A stretch of DNA of 64,000 nucleotides, taken from positions 1-64,000 of the forward strand of contig NZ_MCZK01000150.1 in assembly GCF_002875945.1 (NCBI RefSeq), in the 5' to 3' direction. The DNA comes from Vibrio lentus (GTDB taxonomy: Bacteria > Pseudomonadota > Gammaproteobacteria > Enterobacterales > Vibrionaceae). The translations under genes were made by a program, and so were the position numbers. Positions 16,864-26,077 of this stretch are shown here, one piece after another. The notes beneath the pieces are model-generated. The model had not been told where the DNA came from, made no database searches, and saw nothing but the letters and a program-made list of their open reading frames with translations. Position 1 is the stretch's first letter. Every line of letters starts with the position of its first letter.

Positions 16864-17949
16864 TTATATCGATTCTGGCAAAAGGGTCTGAATCCTTTTT
16901 AGCAGTTGCTCGATCTCTTGTTTTTCATAGTGAGCCGTCACCTTAGGTTGGCTGCTTTCTCTTGGGAGTAATGCCGTTTCGATATGGTGCTGCAGTAAGG
17001 CATCTTGTGAGTTGGCGTTGAGCTTCTCTGCAAGTACCACAGCTTGTCGGCCAATCGTAGTGAAGTCCTGTTTGATGGTGGTCAGTGGTGGATTAAAAAA
17101 TGCACTGTCGTCGATGCCATCAAAGCCGACGACCGCAACCTTGTCAGGGACTGGAATTTGCAGTTCTTGCAGCGCACGTAAAGCACCTAATGCCATCTGA
17201 TCACTTGCCACTAACACGGCATCAAATACGGCTTGTTTAGCGACAGCTTCTCGAACGCCAAGATAACCACTTTCTGCTTGCCAGTTTCCTTGATATTGGT
17301 ACTGCACCTTACTTTCTGCATCTGATAACGCGGCTAACCAACTTTGATGACGAATCTTTGAGGCGCTGGATTCGTTTGGGCCAGTGATCAGCAGGAATTC
17401 CGTTCGTCCGCTCTCAAGTAGATGTTGAGCCGCCAGTTTTGCTCCTTCCGCATGATCACCGCAAACATAGTTCACTTGGCTGTTAGAAGGGACATCAATG
17501 AAGATTAGGTTGAGGTGCTGATACTGCTCCACTAACAATTCTGCATCGGCACTCTTTAAAGGCACATTCAGAATAATGCTGTCGACCTGTTGAGCCATCA
17601 GTTCACGGATTGCCTCACGGGTGTTCGCGAGATTGGGCTCGGAAACAACAGAGAAAGCGACGCCATAACTCATGTCATGAGCTTGCATTCGCACGCCATT
17701 TGCGATCATTGCTGCGCCATGTAGTGCCATATCGAGAGTGACTAAACCAACGCTGGTGGACTTGGCTCGACTGAGCATTTGAGCACCTTTATTGGGTACA
17801 TAACCAAGGTGCTTTATGGCGGCGTTAACCTTGTTGCGGGTGGATTCCGCGACGTCTTGTGAGCCATTAGTTACTCGAGATACTGTCTGGGTGGATACCC
17901 CTGCCAGTTTTGCTACGTCTTTGAAGGTGATACTCATCGCTCTGCTCAT
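16864..17949 (-). CDS. LacI-family regulator of the alpha-galactosidase operon
   Basis: A 361-aa LacI/GalR repressor. The N-terminal HTH and hinge read ITFKDVAKLAGVSTQTVSRVTNGSQDVAESTRNKVNAAIKHLGYVPNKGAQMLSRAK. The periplasmic-binding-protein-like effector domain ends in AVVGFDGIDDSAFFNPPLTTIKQD. An alternative ATG at 17937 would remove four residues and give the more usual N terminus; neither start has a strong ribosome binding site. It is divergent from the GH36 alpha-galactosidase gene, and two related palindromes lie between them. A galactoside-responsive repressor of the alpha-galactosidase and symporter genes is the natural inference. Confidence 0.85.
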   Translation of the reverse strand: MSRAMSITFKDVAKLAGVSTQTVSRVTNGSQDVAESTRNKVNAAIKHLGYVPNKGAQMLSRAKSTSVGLVTLDMALHGAAMIANGVRMQAHDMSYGVAFSVVSEPNLANTREAIRELMAQQVDSIILNVPLKSADAELLVEQYQHLNLIFIDVPSNSQVNYVCGDHAEGAKLAAQHLLESGRTEFLLITGPNESSASKIRHQSWLAALSDAESKVQYQYQGNWQAESGYLGVREAVAKQAVFDAVLVASDQMALGALRALQELQIPVPDKVAVVGFDGIDDSAFFNPPLTTIKQDFTTIGRQAVVLAEKLNANSQDALLQHHIETALLPRESSQPKVTAHYEKQEIEQLLKRIQTLLPESI

Positions 17950-18038
17950 CGAATATTTTAGAGTGAAATAAGACTACCGAAATTTACCAAACTAAACTCT
18001 GCTCACTCTCAAATAAATGTCTTTTAAAACATTAAAAA

Positions 18039-18052
18039 TGTTTCCGGAAACA
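18039..18052. promoter_or_regulatory. LacI-type operator upstream of alpha-galactosidase (site 1)
   Basis: TGTTTCCGGAAACA is a perfect 14-bp palindrome with the central CG usual for LacI/GalR operators. It lies between the divergent repressor and alpha-galactosidase genes. Confidence 0.65.
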
Positions 18053-18158
18053 GTCGATCTTGTGCAAGTTTTTCGAATGTTAAAGCCAATTTACATCACG
18101 ATTTTGTCGATATTGGATACTAATCTAGCGTGATGGGTTCACTATTATTTCTATATTA

Positions 18159-18172
18159 TGTTTACGAAAACA
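18159..18172. promoter_or_regulatory. LacI-type operator upstream of alpha-galactosidase (site 2)
   Basis: TGTTTACGAAAACA matches site 1 at 12 of 14 positions and lies 13 bp before the alpha-galactosidase start codon. The two site centres are 120 bp apart, which would allow repression by DNA looping. Confidence 0.55.
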
Positions 18173-18185
18173 ATAGAGATTAGTA

Positions 18186-20288
18186 ATGAACGAATTTATT
18201 CATTTAAAGAGTAAAAATCATAGTTTGATCATTAAATCAGGGCGTGTTCCAGAGGTTTTGCATTGGGGGGCAAAGATCGCAAGTATTGATGAAGATCTTC
18301 TTCTTTCGACAGAGAGGCCGATTTCTCAAGCTCGACTTGATGTGGATGTGCCACTTTCTCTTTGCCCTGAGTTAGGTAGTGGACACTTTAACGCTCCTGG
18401 CATTGAAGGTCATCGAGAAGGACTTGATTGGGCTCCCGTCTTTAAGACCGTTCGTTATGACGCTCAAGATCAAGAAGTGAGTTTTTTCCTTGAAGACAAG
18501 GTTGCTCTATTGGAGCTTAAGGTTGAGATCAAACTGGATTTCGAATCTGACGTTGTCCAAAAGCGTGTAACCGTCACCAATAACGGTAGCAATAAATACT
18601 ACCTGAACAAGCTTTCTTCCACGTTGCCATTGCCAAATCATGCCAACGAGCTCATGACGTTCCATGGCCGTTGGTGTCATGAGTTTCAAACGCAACGACA
18701 GCACTTTGAACACGGTGGCTTCATGCAAGAAAACCGTCGTGGTCGCACATCTCACGAAAACTTTCCGGGGATGTTTGCAGGGACTCAAGGGTTCTCAGAG
18801 CAACATGGTTTGGTGTGGGGATTTCATTTGGGTTGGAGCGGTAACCACCAAATGCGCGCCGATGTTCGTAGTGATGGTCGCCGTTTTGTTCAAGCTGGTG
18901 AGTTGTTACTTGCAGGCGAATCCATTCTCGAATCTCAAGCAAGCTACGAAACGCCTTGGTTGTTTGGTTGTTACAGCAACTCAGGTTTAAATGGCATCGC
19001 GCAACGCTTTCAGCAATTTGTTCGCGACAACATTATTCAATTCCCAACCGATAAACCTCGTCCCGTTCACTTGAATACATGGGAAGGGATCTACTTTGAT
19101 CACAAGCCTGACTACATCATAAAGATGGCAACGGAAGCGGGCGTGATGGGTGTTGAACGTTTCATTATTGATGATGGTTGGTTTGTGGGGCGTGATGGTG
19201 AACGTACCGCACTGGGCGACTGGTATTTGGATGAGGTGAAATATCCAAATGGCTTAGAGCCTGTAATTGAACATGTAAACCAACAGGGTATGGAGTTTGG
19301 CCTTTGGGTTGAACCTGAGATGGTAAGCCAAGATTCTAATCTTTACCGAAATCACCCTGATTGGGTGCTTGGTTTACAAGGCTATCATCAACCGTCTGGT
19401 CGTTGGCAATACGTGTTAGACCTACAAAATGAAGCGTGCTTTAACTACTTGTATGAACGCCTTAATGCGCTTTTGACTCGATACAACATCACTTACCTTA
19501 AGTGGGACATGAACCGAGAGTTGGTTCAACCTGGGCATCAAGGTAAGGCTGCGGTGCATGGTCAAACGAAAGCGCTATACCGCCTTGTTGATGAGTTGAA
19601 TCGAGCGCACCCAGAAGTCGAGATTGAATCTTGTTCTTCGGGTGGTGGTCGTATCGATTTTGAAATTCTAAAACGAACCCATCGTTTCTGGGCATCAGAT
19701 TGTAATGATGCCTTAGAGCGCCAAGCCATTCAGAAAGGCATGAGTTACTTCTTCCCGCCAGAAGTAATGGGAGCGCACATCGGCCCAGCAGAATGCCACT
19801 CAACAAATCGTCGTCACAGCATCAATATGCGTGGTGTAACTGCACTCATGGGGCACATGGGAGTTGAGCTTGACCCTGTTAAAGAGTCACCGGAAGAGAA
19901 ACAAGCATTCTCACATTACATTTCACTGCATAAGCAATTTCGTCATGTTTTGCATTCTGGTCGTAGTTTCCGAATGGATCCTTCGGACAAAAATCAGAAC
20001 ATTTATGGCGTTGAAAATGACGATGAAATGCTGATCACCGTGTGCCAATTAGCTATGCCTGAATATGCTCTGCCTTCGCCACTTCGTATTAGCTGCGTGG
20101 AAGACAACGCGATGTATCAAGTGAAGTTAGTGGACATGCCAAAAACCAGTTTCCAGTTGATGAAACAACGCCCTCAATGGCTCGACAAAACGTTAACCCT
20201 GAGTGGCGATAATCTCAAGGAAATTGGATTGACCTTACCGATTCTAGACCCAGAGTCAGCCTTGATTGTTCATCTGAAAAAGATATGA
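18186..20288 (+). CDS. Alpha-galactosidase, GH36
   Basis: A cytoplasmic enzyme of 700 aa that hydrolyses alpha-1,6-galactosides such as melibiose and raffinose. It has the GH36 layout: an N-terminal beta-supersandwich, a central barrel (RPVHLNTWEGIYFDHKP, FIIDDGWF) and a C-terminal beta domain. The nucleophile is expected at Asp441 in YLKWDMNRE and the acid/base at Asp505 in FWASDCND; SCSSGGGRIDFEI is also present. There is no signal peptide, so the substrate must be imported. The symporter gene follows 101 bp downstream and is probably co-transcribed, with a hairpin in the gap. Confidence 0.92.
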   Translation: MNEFIHLKSKNHSLIIKSGRVPEVLHWGAKIASIDEDLLLSTERPISQARLDVDVPLSLCPELGSGHFNAPGIEGHREGLDWAPVFKTVRYDAQDQEVSFFLEDKVALLELKVEIKLDFESDVVQKRVTVTNNGSNKYYLNKLSSTLPLPNHANELMTFHGRWCHEFQTQRQHFEHGGFMQENRRGRTSHENFPGMFAGTQGFSEQHGLVWGFHLGWSGNHQMRADVRSDGRRFVQAGELLLAGESILESQASYETPWLFGCYSNSGLNGIAQRFQQFVRDNIIQFPTDKPRPVHLNTWEGIYFDHKPDYIIKMATEAGVMGVERFIIDDGWFVGRDGERTALGDWYLDEVKYPNGLEPVIEHVNQQGMEFGLWVEPEMVSQDSNLYRNHPDWVLGLQGYHQPSGRWQYVLDLQNEACFNYLYERLNALLTRYNITYLKWDMNRELVQPGHQGKAAVHGQTKALYRLVDELNRAHPEVEIESCSSGGGRIDFEILKRTHRFWASDCNDALERQAIQKGMSYFFPPEVMGAHIGPAECHSTNRRHSINMRGVTALMGHMGVELDPVKESPEEKQAFSHYISLHKQFRHVLHSGRSFRMDPSDKNQNIYGVENDDEMLITVCQLAMPEYALPSPLRISCVEDNAMYQVKLVDMPKTSFQLMKQRPQWLDKTLTLSGDNLKEIGLTLPILDPESALIVHLKKI

Positions 20289-20341
20289 AGCGCTAACTCT
20301 GAGTACCCCTACAAATAAAATTCTAAATATAAAAATATAAT

Positions 20342-20363
20342 CGGCAGCGAGGAATTGCTGCCG
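20342..20363 (+). other. Intercistronic hairpin between alpha-galactosidase and symporter genes
   Basis: Arms CGGCAGC and GCTGCCG (7 bp) have an 8-nt loop and no T-run. It may protect the upstream mRNA or tune relative expression within the operon rather than terminate. Confidence 0.4.
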
Positions 20364-20389
20364 CAATAACTAAACTTAAGGAAAACAAA

Positions 20390-22087
20390 ATGTCTATTAC
20401 AGTTCTGCTGTCATTCTTGTTATTTACTGGTTTTGTTGTCGCGTTTACCTACAACAAAGTTAAAAATGACAAGAACACCTCACAAGACGGTTTCTTTCTC
20501 GGTGGAAGAAGCTTAACCGGTGGTTTGATTGCCAGCTCCCTAATTTTGACCAACTTGAGCGCGACTAGCTTTGTTGGCATGAGTGCACAAGCTTATACCC
20601 ACAACATGAGTGTCATGGGTTGGGAAGTGGCGTCTGGTGTCACCTTAGTAATCATCGCTCTGATGCTGGTACCGCGTTACCTCAAGCAAGGGATCACGAC
20701 GATTCCTGACTTTCTAGAGAGTCGTTACGACATGTCGGTGAAGAAGTTTGTGACGTTACTTTTCTTGTGCCAGTACGTCATCAATATCTTGCCAACCACA
20801 CTTTATGCCGGTGCCGTTGTTCTCGGTGAGATCTTTGATGTTCAAGCTCTGCTCAATATTTCAGAGTTCAGCTCTATTGCCCTAATTTCAGCAACAATCG
20901 GCCTACTTGGTTTCTTTTACGCGATTTATGGTGGACTCAAAGCGGTCGTGATTGCCGATACTATTAATGGGGTTGGTCTTATTATTGGCGGCTTGATGAT
21001 CCCTGTTTTTGGCTTGATGGCATTAGGGGAGGGCAGTTTTGGTGCTGGCTTAGATACGCTGTTGTACGCTGCGCCAGAGAAACTGCAATCGGTTGGTACA
21101 GAGACCGATCCACTGCCGTTCTCAACCTTGTTTACCGGTCTTTTACTTGTGAACCTTTACTACTGGGGTACGGATCAATCAATCATCCAGCGTGCGTTGG
21201 GTGCTAAGAACTTAAAAGAAGGCCAGAAAGGGGTGATTCTTGCGGGGGCAATTAAGGTTATCTCTCCGTTGTTCCTAATCATTCCTGGCATCATTGCATT
21301 CCACATGTTTGGCGCAGATGCTGGTAATCCAGACACCATGTACACGCGCTTGGTAAACGAAGTCTTGCCTAAACCATTAGTCGGTTTCTTTGTTGCGGTG
21401 ATGTTTGGCGCCATCCTAAGTACATTTAATGGTGTGCTTAACAGTTCGACCACTCTGTTTGCATTGAATGTCTACAAGCCTTTGTTTGGTCAAGGTAAAA
21501 CGGATGAAGAGTTGGTGGGTAAAGGCCGTATCTTCGGTGTTGTGATCGCGATTATCTCTGTGTGCATTGCACCGTTCATCATGTATGCGCCTGAAGGCCT
21601 GTTCCAATACCTACAGATGGTAGCGGGCTTCTTCAGCGTGCCAATTTTTACGATTGTGTTTGTGGGCTATGTCTCTAAACGTGTACCTGCTGTGGCGGCT
21701 AAAGTTGCGCTGGTGGTGTTTGTAAGTTCATACGCTGCGATGCAGTTAGTGTTCAAAACGCCCATTCACTTCTTACACCAACTGGCGATTCTGTTTGTTG
21801 TATGTACGGCGCTGATGTTCATCATTGGCTACTTTATGCCACGTGAAGATGATTATGTGATGCCTGTGAATGAAAACATTGATGTTACGCTTTGGGCGTT
21901 CCGTTTCGAAGCTTCAGCGATCATTCTTTACATGGTGCTAGGCGCTTATGTGATGTTCTCTGATGTTGGTTTTGTCTCGGATGATCCAACCATCATGCAA
22001 GTGTACGGTGTATGTGGCATTGTAATGTTGTTCGGTATTGCAGCACGCTTAGCAAAGCGCAAGAAAGCCGTTGAAGCTACGGTCTAA
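20390..22087 (+). CDS. Sodium/solute symporter, YidK-like (SSS/SLC5 family)
   Basis: A 565-aa polytopic protein with about 14 hydrophobic segments. The N-terminal region (DGFFLGGRSLTGGLIASSLILTNLSATSFVGMSAQAY) and TIPDFLESRYD match the sodium:solute symporter family and most resemble E. coli YidK, which is also a sugar-cluster symporter. It lies in an operon with the GH36 enzyme, so sodium-coupled import of alpha-galactosides or galactose is the likely role. It differs from the classic Vibrio SGLT in its N terminus. A bidirectional terminator lies about 160 bp downstream. Confidence 0.85.
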   Translation: MSITVLLSFLLFTGFVVAFTYNKVKNDKNTSQDGFFLGGRSLTGGLIASSLILTNLSATSFVGMSAQAYTHNMSVMGWEVASGVTLVIIALMLVPRYLKQGITTIPDFLESRYDMSVKKFVTLLFLCQYVINILPTTLYAGAVVLGEIFDVQALLNISEFSSIALISATIGLLGFFYAIYGGLKAVVIADTINGVGLIIGGLMIPVFGLMALGEGSFGAGLDTLLYAAPEKLQSVGTETDPLPFSTLFTGLLLVNLYYWGTDQSIIQRALGAKNLKEGQKGVILAGAIKVISPLFLIIPGIIAFHMFGADAGNPDTMYTRLVNEVLPKPLVGFFVAVMFGAILSTFNGVLNSSTTLFALNVYKPLFGQGKTDEELVGKGRIFGVVIAIISVCIAPFIMYAPEGLFQYLQMVAGFFSVPIFTIVFVGYVSKRVPAVAAKVALVVFVSSYAAMQLVFKTPIHFLHQLAILFVVCTALMFIIGYFMPREDDYVMPVNENIDVTLWAFRFEASAIILYMVLGAYVMFSDVGFVSDDPTIMQVYGVCGIVMLFGIAARLAKRKKAVEATV

Positions 22088-22098
22088 TTTTCCTAACT

Positions 22099-22123
22099 TA
22101 ACTGCTAACTGCTAACTGCTAAC
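22099..22123 (+). repeat. Short tandem repeat after the symporter stop codon
   Basis: The 7-bp unit AACTGCT occurs three times in tandem, plus a partial copy, beginning about 11 bp after the stop codon. It is one of several short tandem repeats that abut gene ends in this window. Confidence 0.6.
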
Positions 22124-22154
22124 AGTTTGATAATTAGAGTTAATCATGGTTTGA

Positions 22155-22185
22155 AAAGTAAAAAGATCATCATAGGCTAATTACT
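22155..22185 (+). repeat. Dispersed element, copy 1
   Basis: The core AAAGTAAAAAGATCAT is followed by CATAGGCTAA, a diverged form of the segment seen at about 22949, 32558 and 49525. It lies in the 3' region of the symporter operon, upstream of a terminator hairpin. Confidence 0.5.
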
Positions 22186-22247
22186 GTTAAGACTAATAGT
22201 TATTAACACTCATAGCTCTCAATCTTAGTAAGAATTAACGCCAACAA

Positions 22248-22281
22248 AAAAGCCGCACCATCAAATGATGGTGCGGCTTTT
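22248..22281. terminator. Bidirectional terminator
   Basis: A 16-bp perfect stem AAAAGCCGCACCATCA with TGATGGTGCGGCTTTT lies between the convergent symporter and DUF1330 genes. A/T runs on both sides suit termination on both strands. Confidence 0.85.
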
Positions 22282-22339
22282 CTGTATTTGGAGACAGTTA
22301 TGTTGAGCGATAACCGTTAACCAGAATTTAGACTCCTAA

Positions 22340-22642
22340 TTACGCTAGGTCGTCTTTGCCTTCGATAAGTGCGTGGTGGCTAACTGAACCCGCAGTACGT
22401 GCAGCTAGGTGTGGTACGTAACCTGGATCGTTCATGAAATCTACCGCGGCTTGCTTTGATGGCCACTCAATGATGATGCGAAGTGCAGGTTGTTCTGCGT
22501 CGCCTTCAAGGCGTTCGTGGCTAGAAGTGCGCGCTAGATATTTACCGCCGTATTGCGCCACCAGTTTGTTTGCAGGCGCAATGTAATCTGCAACCCATGC
22601 GTCTGTAGTGGGTGTGACTTCTAATACTGAGTAGTAAGACAT
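22340..22642 (-). CDS. DUF1330 family protein
   Basis: A 100-aa protein of the DUF1330 family with a dimeric alpha/beta-barrel (EthD-like) fold. It has SYYSVLEVTPTTDAWVADYIAPANKLVAQYGGKYLART and IIEWPSKQAAVDFMNDPGYVPHLAAR, the conserved core. The function of the family is not established. ATG 22642 is chosen because GGAGAAC precedes it at good spacing; the longer frame has no ribosome binding site. It stands alone between two unrelated genes and shares a terminator with the symporter gene. Confidence 0.8.
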   Translation of the reverse strand: MSYYSVLEVTPTTDAWVADYIAPANKLVAQYGGKYLARTSSHERLEGDAEQPALRIIIEWPSKQAAVDFMNDPGYVPHLAARTAGSVSHHALIEGKDDLA

Positions 22643-23079
22643 AATGATGTTCTCCACGTTGTGCACTCTGAGCGAGCATGCGCACTTTAGTTATTGGTAG
22701 TTATGGATAGTAATTGATAGCTATTTTGCTAACGTTTTGGCTAGCCGATGGAATAATAGTAGTTCGAGAGAACCTGTTTGATAATCCCTACGATTGCAGA
22801 ATCTTTATATAGGAAATGTTGATAATTCGGCTTTCAAGTAGCCGTTTTTATATTAGATAAAGGGTGAAGAAGAGAGTTGGGTGACTAGAGGCTAGGTGAT
22901 TACAGGCAGGGCGTATTGTTCGGCGGCAGATAAAGGCTGACAAAGGCAGTACAGCGAAAATAGGGAAAGGAACATCATAGGCCAAATACTATCAGGGCAC
23001 CTCAGTAGCGATAACTGAGATGCCTAACGTATTGTATTGGCAGTAAATATACCCATGATTAATTATTGTATTTGTTGGG
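22643..23079. other. 437-bp gap with a dispersed element and a hairpin
   Basis: No plausible gene is present. The right half holds dispersed element copy 2 (22949-22993). Three bases later comes a hairpin with arms of 11 nt at 22996-23006 and 23014-23024 (GGCACCTCAGT with ACTGAGATGCC, one mismatch). The promoter of the DUF1330 gene should lie at the left end. Confidence 0.5.
22949..22993 (+). repeat. Dispersed element, copy 2
   Basis: It begins GTACAGCGAA and contains ACATCATAGGCCAAATACTATC, matching copy 3 at 32558 along most of its length. A hairpin follows directly, as in copies 3 and 4. Confidence 0.55.
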
Positions 23080-24420
23080 CTATAAAGAGAAGCGAGTCCA
23101 TTTTCTTGTTCTCCAACGATACGCCATAATGATTCCTCGGAACCATTCATCCATTGCTATCGCCATCCACGCTCCTAACACGCCATAACCCCAATGCACG
23201 CCAAGTAAGTAGCTCATCGCAACGCCAATGCCCCACATACTGAGTATTCCCATTTTGATAGGAAACTTAATATCGCCTGCGGCTTTCAAGCAAGAGATGA
23301 AAATCAAATTAAATACGCGACCACCTTCTAAAAGTATCGAGCCAGCGATGAGTGCGGCAGTCAGTGCGATGATCTCTGGATCTTGAGTGAAGAGATCCAA
23401 AATCTCGAATCGGAAAATATAGACCACGCAGGTAATGCTGATAGAGGCGATGAAACCAACCACAAAATAGCGTTGTACACGGTTGGCTATTTCATCTATC
23501 CAACCTTTGCCTATGTAGTATCCAGTTTGAATTTGGCTACCCTGACCAATCGCCAGTGCAAAGGCAAAAGAGAGGCGAGCGATATTTTGCGCGTAGGTAA
23601 ACGCCGCCAATGAAGAAGTGCCCATTTGCACCACAAAGAAGGTAATGCTGATCTGCGCCATGTTGTAAGAGAGTACTTCTCCCGCATTCATTGAGCCGAT
23701 CTTAATGATTTTTTGATAGATGGCTTTAGGCACAGATTTGAACTGCTTCATTGGCAGCTCAATACCTTTACTTCTCACCACACCAATCAAGATAAACATG
23801 CCGATTAATTGGCTAATCACAGTTGCGGTCGCCACCCCTTGTACGCCGTAAACGGGCAGTCCAAATGGTTGGTAGAGTGCGCAATAGTTTCCGAATACGT
23901 TGATAACACCAGCAATCAAATTGATGACCATTGGCGATTTCGAATAACCATGGCTACGTAGAATTGTGGTGAGAACCACTCCTATCGTCACATTGAAGGT
24001 TAGTGCGCCACTGATGAATAGGTACTCTTGAGCGTACTGTTCGACTTGAGCTTCCAGTTGATAGAGCGGGATAAAATATTCAGCGCCAAGAACGGCGATA
24101 ATGCTCAACAACACGCCAGTAACAATGGCTAAGATAATACTCGCTACGCCTACATGAGCGCTCTCTTGGCTACGAGATGCACCGTTGTATTGAGCGATGA
24201 GGATGCCTGTGCCACTGCTGACCATGGTGGATACGATGATCAGAAAAAAGGATATCTGAGAGATAACACCAACGGCAGACACGGCTTTGTCTGAGTATCC
24301 CGACAGCATGAATACATCACTGGTGTTGAGTGCGGTTCTTAGAAGAACTTCGATAAAAATTGGCCAGGTGAGCGCAACGATTCCCATGCGTTTGTTTAGG
24401 GTGGAATCAGCATTAGGCAT
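23080..24420 (-). CDS. MATE-family efflux transporter
   Basis: A 446-aa protein with about 12 hydrophobic segments in two homologous halves, typical of the MATE (MOP superfamily) sodium- or proton-coupled exporters (start MPNADSTLNKRMGIVALTWPIFIEVLLRTALNTSDVFMLSGYSDKAVSAVGVISQ). The second half has ALAIGQGSQIQTGYYIGKG, the usual MATE motif. The substrate cannot be predicted. It has its own promoter region and no operon partner. The C terminus is basic (RWRTRKWTRFSL). Confidence 0.87.
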   Translation of the reverse strand: MPNADSTLNKRMGIVALTWPIFIEVLLRTALNTSDVFMLSGYSDKAVSAVGVISQISFFLIIVSTMVSSGTGILIAQYNGASRSQESAHVGVASIILAIVTGVLLSIIAVLGAEYFIPLYQLEAQVEQYAQEYLFISGALTFNVTIGVVLTTILRSHGYSKSPMVINLIAGVINVFGNYCALYQPFGLPVYGVQGVATATVISQLIGMFILIGVVRSKGIELPMKQFKSVPKAIYQKIIKIGSMNAGEVLSYNMAQISITFFVVQMGTSSLAAFTYAQNIARLSFAFALAIGQGSQIQTGYYIGKGWIDEIANRVQRYFVVGFIASISITCVVYIFRFEILDLFTQDPEIIALTAALIAGSILLEGGRVFNLIFISCLKAAGDIKFPIKMGILSMWGIGVAMSYLLGVHWGYGVLGAWMAIAMDEWFRGIIMAYRWRTRKWTRFSL

Positions 24421-24698
24421 TTAGGTTTTCTCAAAAAAAAGGGGGAGGCGACACTATAGTTTAGCCATTATTGAGTAAACGACTATCAAATTAATGTCCG
24501 GATAGCGGTTAAGGGTAAAGAAAATACCAATAAGGTCGTTAAACCCAAAAACTAAGTAGAGTGCATGAAATTTTTTGAATCGTTTCATAGAGAGACAAGA
24601 AGTAAAGAAGAGAGGTAAGCAATAAAGAAGAGGTGATAACGGTGAATTAATAACGAGGTAAAGCTAGCCTTTCTAGCCAGCTTTACCGTTTGAAAGGT

Positions 24699-25781
24699 CT
24701 AGTTAATACGCTGACCTTCAGCATCAAACAGATGGCAATCTTTTGATGCGAAATTTAGATTGAGAGACTGATAACGTGTGACTTCTTGATCCCCGGGGAG
24801 GTGCACTTTAAAGCTATCAACACCACATGATTGACCAAACATATACGTACTGTTGCCCAATCGTTCTACTACCTCACTCTGGAATTCAATCGTGATATCA
24901 GAATCGCCATTGATCTCCAAATGTTCTGGTCGAATACCAAGCGTCAGCTTTTGTCCTTCAGCAAGGCCATCACTTGGCAATGGCAGAGTAATTTTACTCA
25001 AGCCATTAACGGTCAGTTGGGCATGAGTATCAGAGGTGCTATTGACCAAACAAGGTAAGAAGTTCATTTTCGGTGAACCAATAAAGCCTGCCACAAATTC
25101 ATTTTGAGGGGCGTGATACAGTTCGAGAGGTGAGCCAACTTGTTCCACTCGACCGTCTCTCAGCACGACGATTTTGTCGGCAAGCGTCATCGCTTCCACT
25201 TGGTCGTGCGTTACGTAAATCATGGTATTTTGCAGATCTTGATGCAATTTGGCGATTTGTAAGCGCATATCGACACGAAGTTCAGCATCTAGGTTAGACA
25301 GAGGTTCGTCAAATAAGAACACTCTTGGGTTACGAACTATCGCTCGACCGATAGCGACACGTTGACGTTGTCCACCCGATAACTCTTTAGGTTTACGTTT
25401 CAATAAAGGTTCTAGCTGAAGTGTTTTCGCGGCACTGGTGACTTGCTTCTCGACGGTTTCTTTGGCAACTCCGTTCATTTTAAGTCCAAAGCCCATATTT
25501 TCTTCAACGGTCATATGCGGATAAAGGGCGTAGGATTGGAATACCATCGCCACGCCACGCTCGGCAGGATCGACATCATTAACAAGATCATCGCCAATAT
25601 GGATCTCACCTTCAGTAATCTCTTCCAAGCCAGCAACTAAGCGTAAGAGGGTTGATTTACCACAACCAGACGGCCCAACGAATACTACGAATTCGCCGTT
25701 ACTTATTTCTAGATCAACACCATGGATCGTTTGAACATCACCATATCGTTTGATGACCTGTTTTAAGCTGATATCAGCCAT
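24699..25781 (-). CDS. Sugar ABC transporter ATPase (MalK/UgpC/MsmK type)
   Basis: A 360-aa ATPase of a carbohydrate importer. It has Walker A GPSGCGKST, Q-loop VFQSYALYPHM, signature LSGGQRQRVAIGRA, Walker B RVFLFDEPLSNLD and the switch His in YVTHDQVEAMT. A C-terminal TOBE/OB regulatory domain starts near residue 240 (FIGSPKMNFLPC). A strong ribosome binding site AAGGAGAGAG precedes ATG 25781. It is divergent from the two permeases and the binding protein, which it presumably energises, and the gap holds a GalR-like box. Confidence 0.92.
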   Translation of the reverse strand: MADISLKQVIKRYGDVQTIHGVDLEISNGEFVVFVGPSGCGKSTLLRLVAGLEEITEGEIHIGDDLVNDVDPAERGVAMVFQSYALYPHMTVEENMGFGLKMNGVAKETVEKQVTSAAKTLQLEPLLKRKPKELSGGQRQRVAIGRAIVRNPRVFLFDEPLSNLDAELRVDMRLQIAKLHQDLQNTMIYVTHDQVEAMTLADKIVVLRDGRVEQVGSPLELYHAPQNEFVAGFIGSPKMNFLPCLVNSTSDTHAQLTVNGLSKITLPLPSDGLAEGQKLTLGIRPEHLEINGDSDITIEFQSEVVERLGNSTYMFGQSCGVDSFKVHLPGDQEVTRYQSLNLNFASKDCHLFDAEGQRIN

Positions 25782-25911
25782 GCTCTCTCCTTGCTTCGTT
25801 GGACTACATCACTTTGCCTTTAAAACATACGCTTTCATCAGAAATTTGTTAGATGCCTCGGATAAATTATTGATCGGGGTCATACAAATTTTACAAATCA
25901 TACTGATTTTT

Positions 25912-25927
25912 GTGGAAACGTTTACAA
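25912..25927. promoter_or_regulatory. GalR-type operator in the divergent ABC transporter promoter
   Basis: GTGGAAACGTTTACAA matches the E. coli GalR/GalS consensus GTGKAANCGNTTNCAC at 15 of 16 positions. It lies between the ATPase gene and the permease operon, and resembles the perfect palindrome before galE. Confidence 0.65.
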
Positions 25928-26077
25928 AAATAAAACATAACCGTGCGTAATATTATCAATAAGCCTAATATTTGAACGTAATTACCATAAATGCTGAGTT
26001 GCTAGATTAAATTTAGAAATCTAGGTGGAAATTTATCAAATAGTAAATGAAGCTTTGAAGACAAGGAATTCCGGGAA

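Noticed and set aside
16864-17949. Hairpin at 16833-16858 as the terminator of the LacI gene
   Set aside because: The T-run is on the plus-strand side; the minus strand has only CTTTAAGACC after the stem, so it is a poor terminator for that gene.
22996-23024. Hairpin near the MATE gene as a terminator
   Set aside because: No T-run on either strand; treated as part of the dispersed element context.
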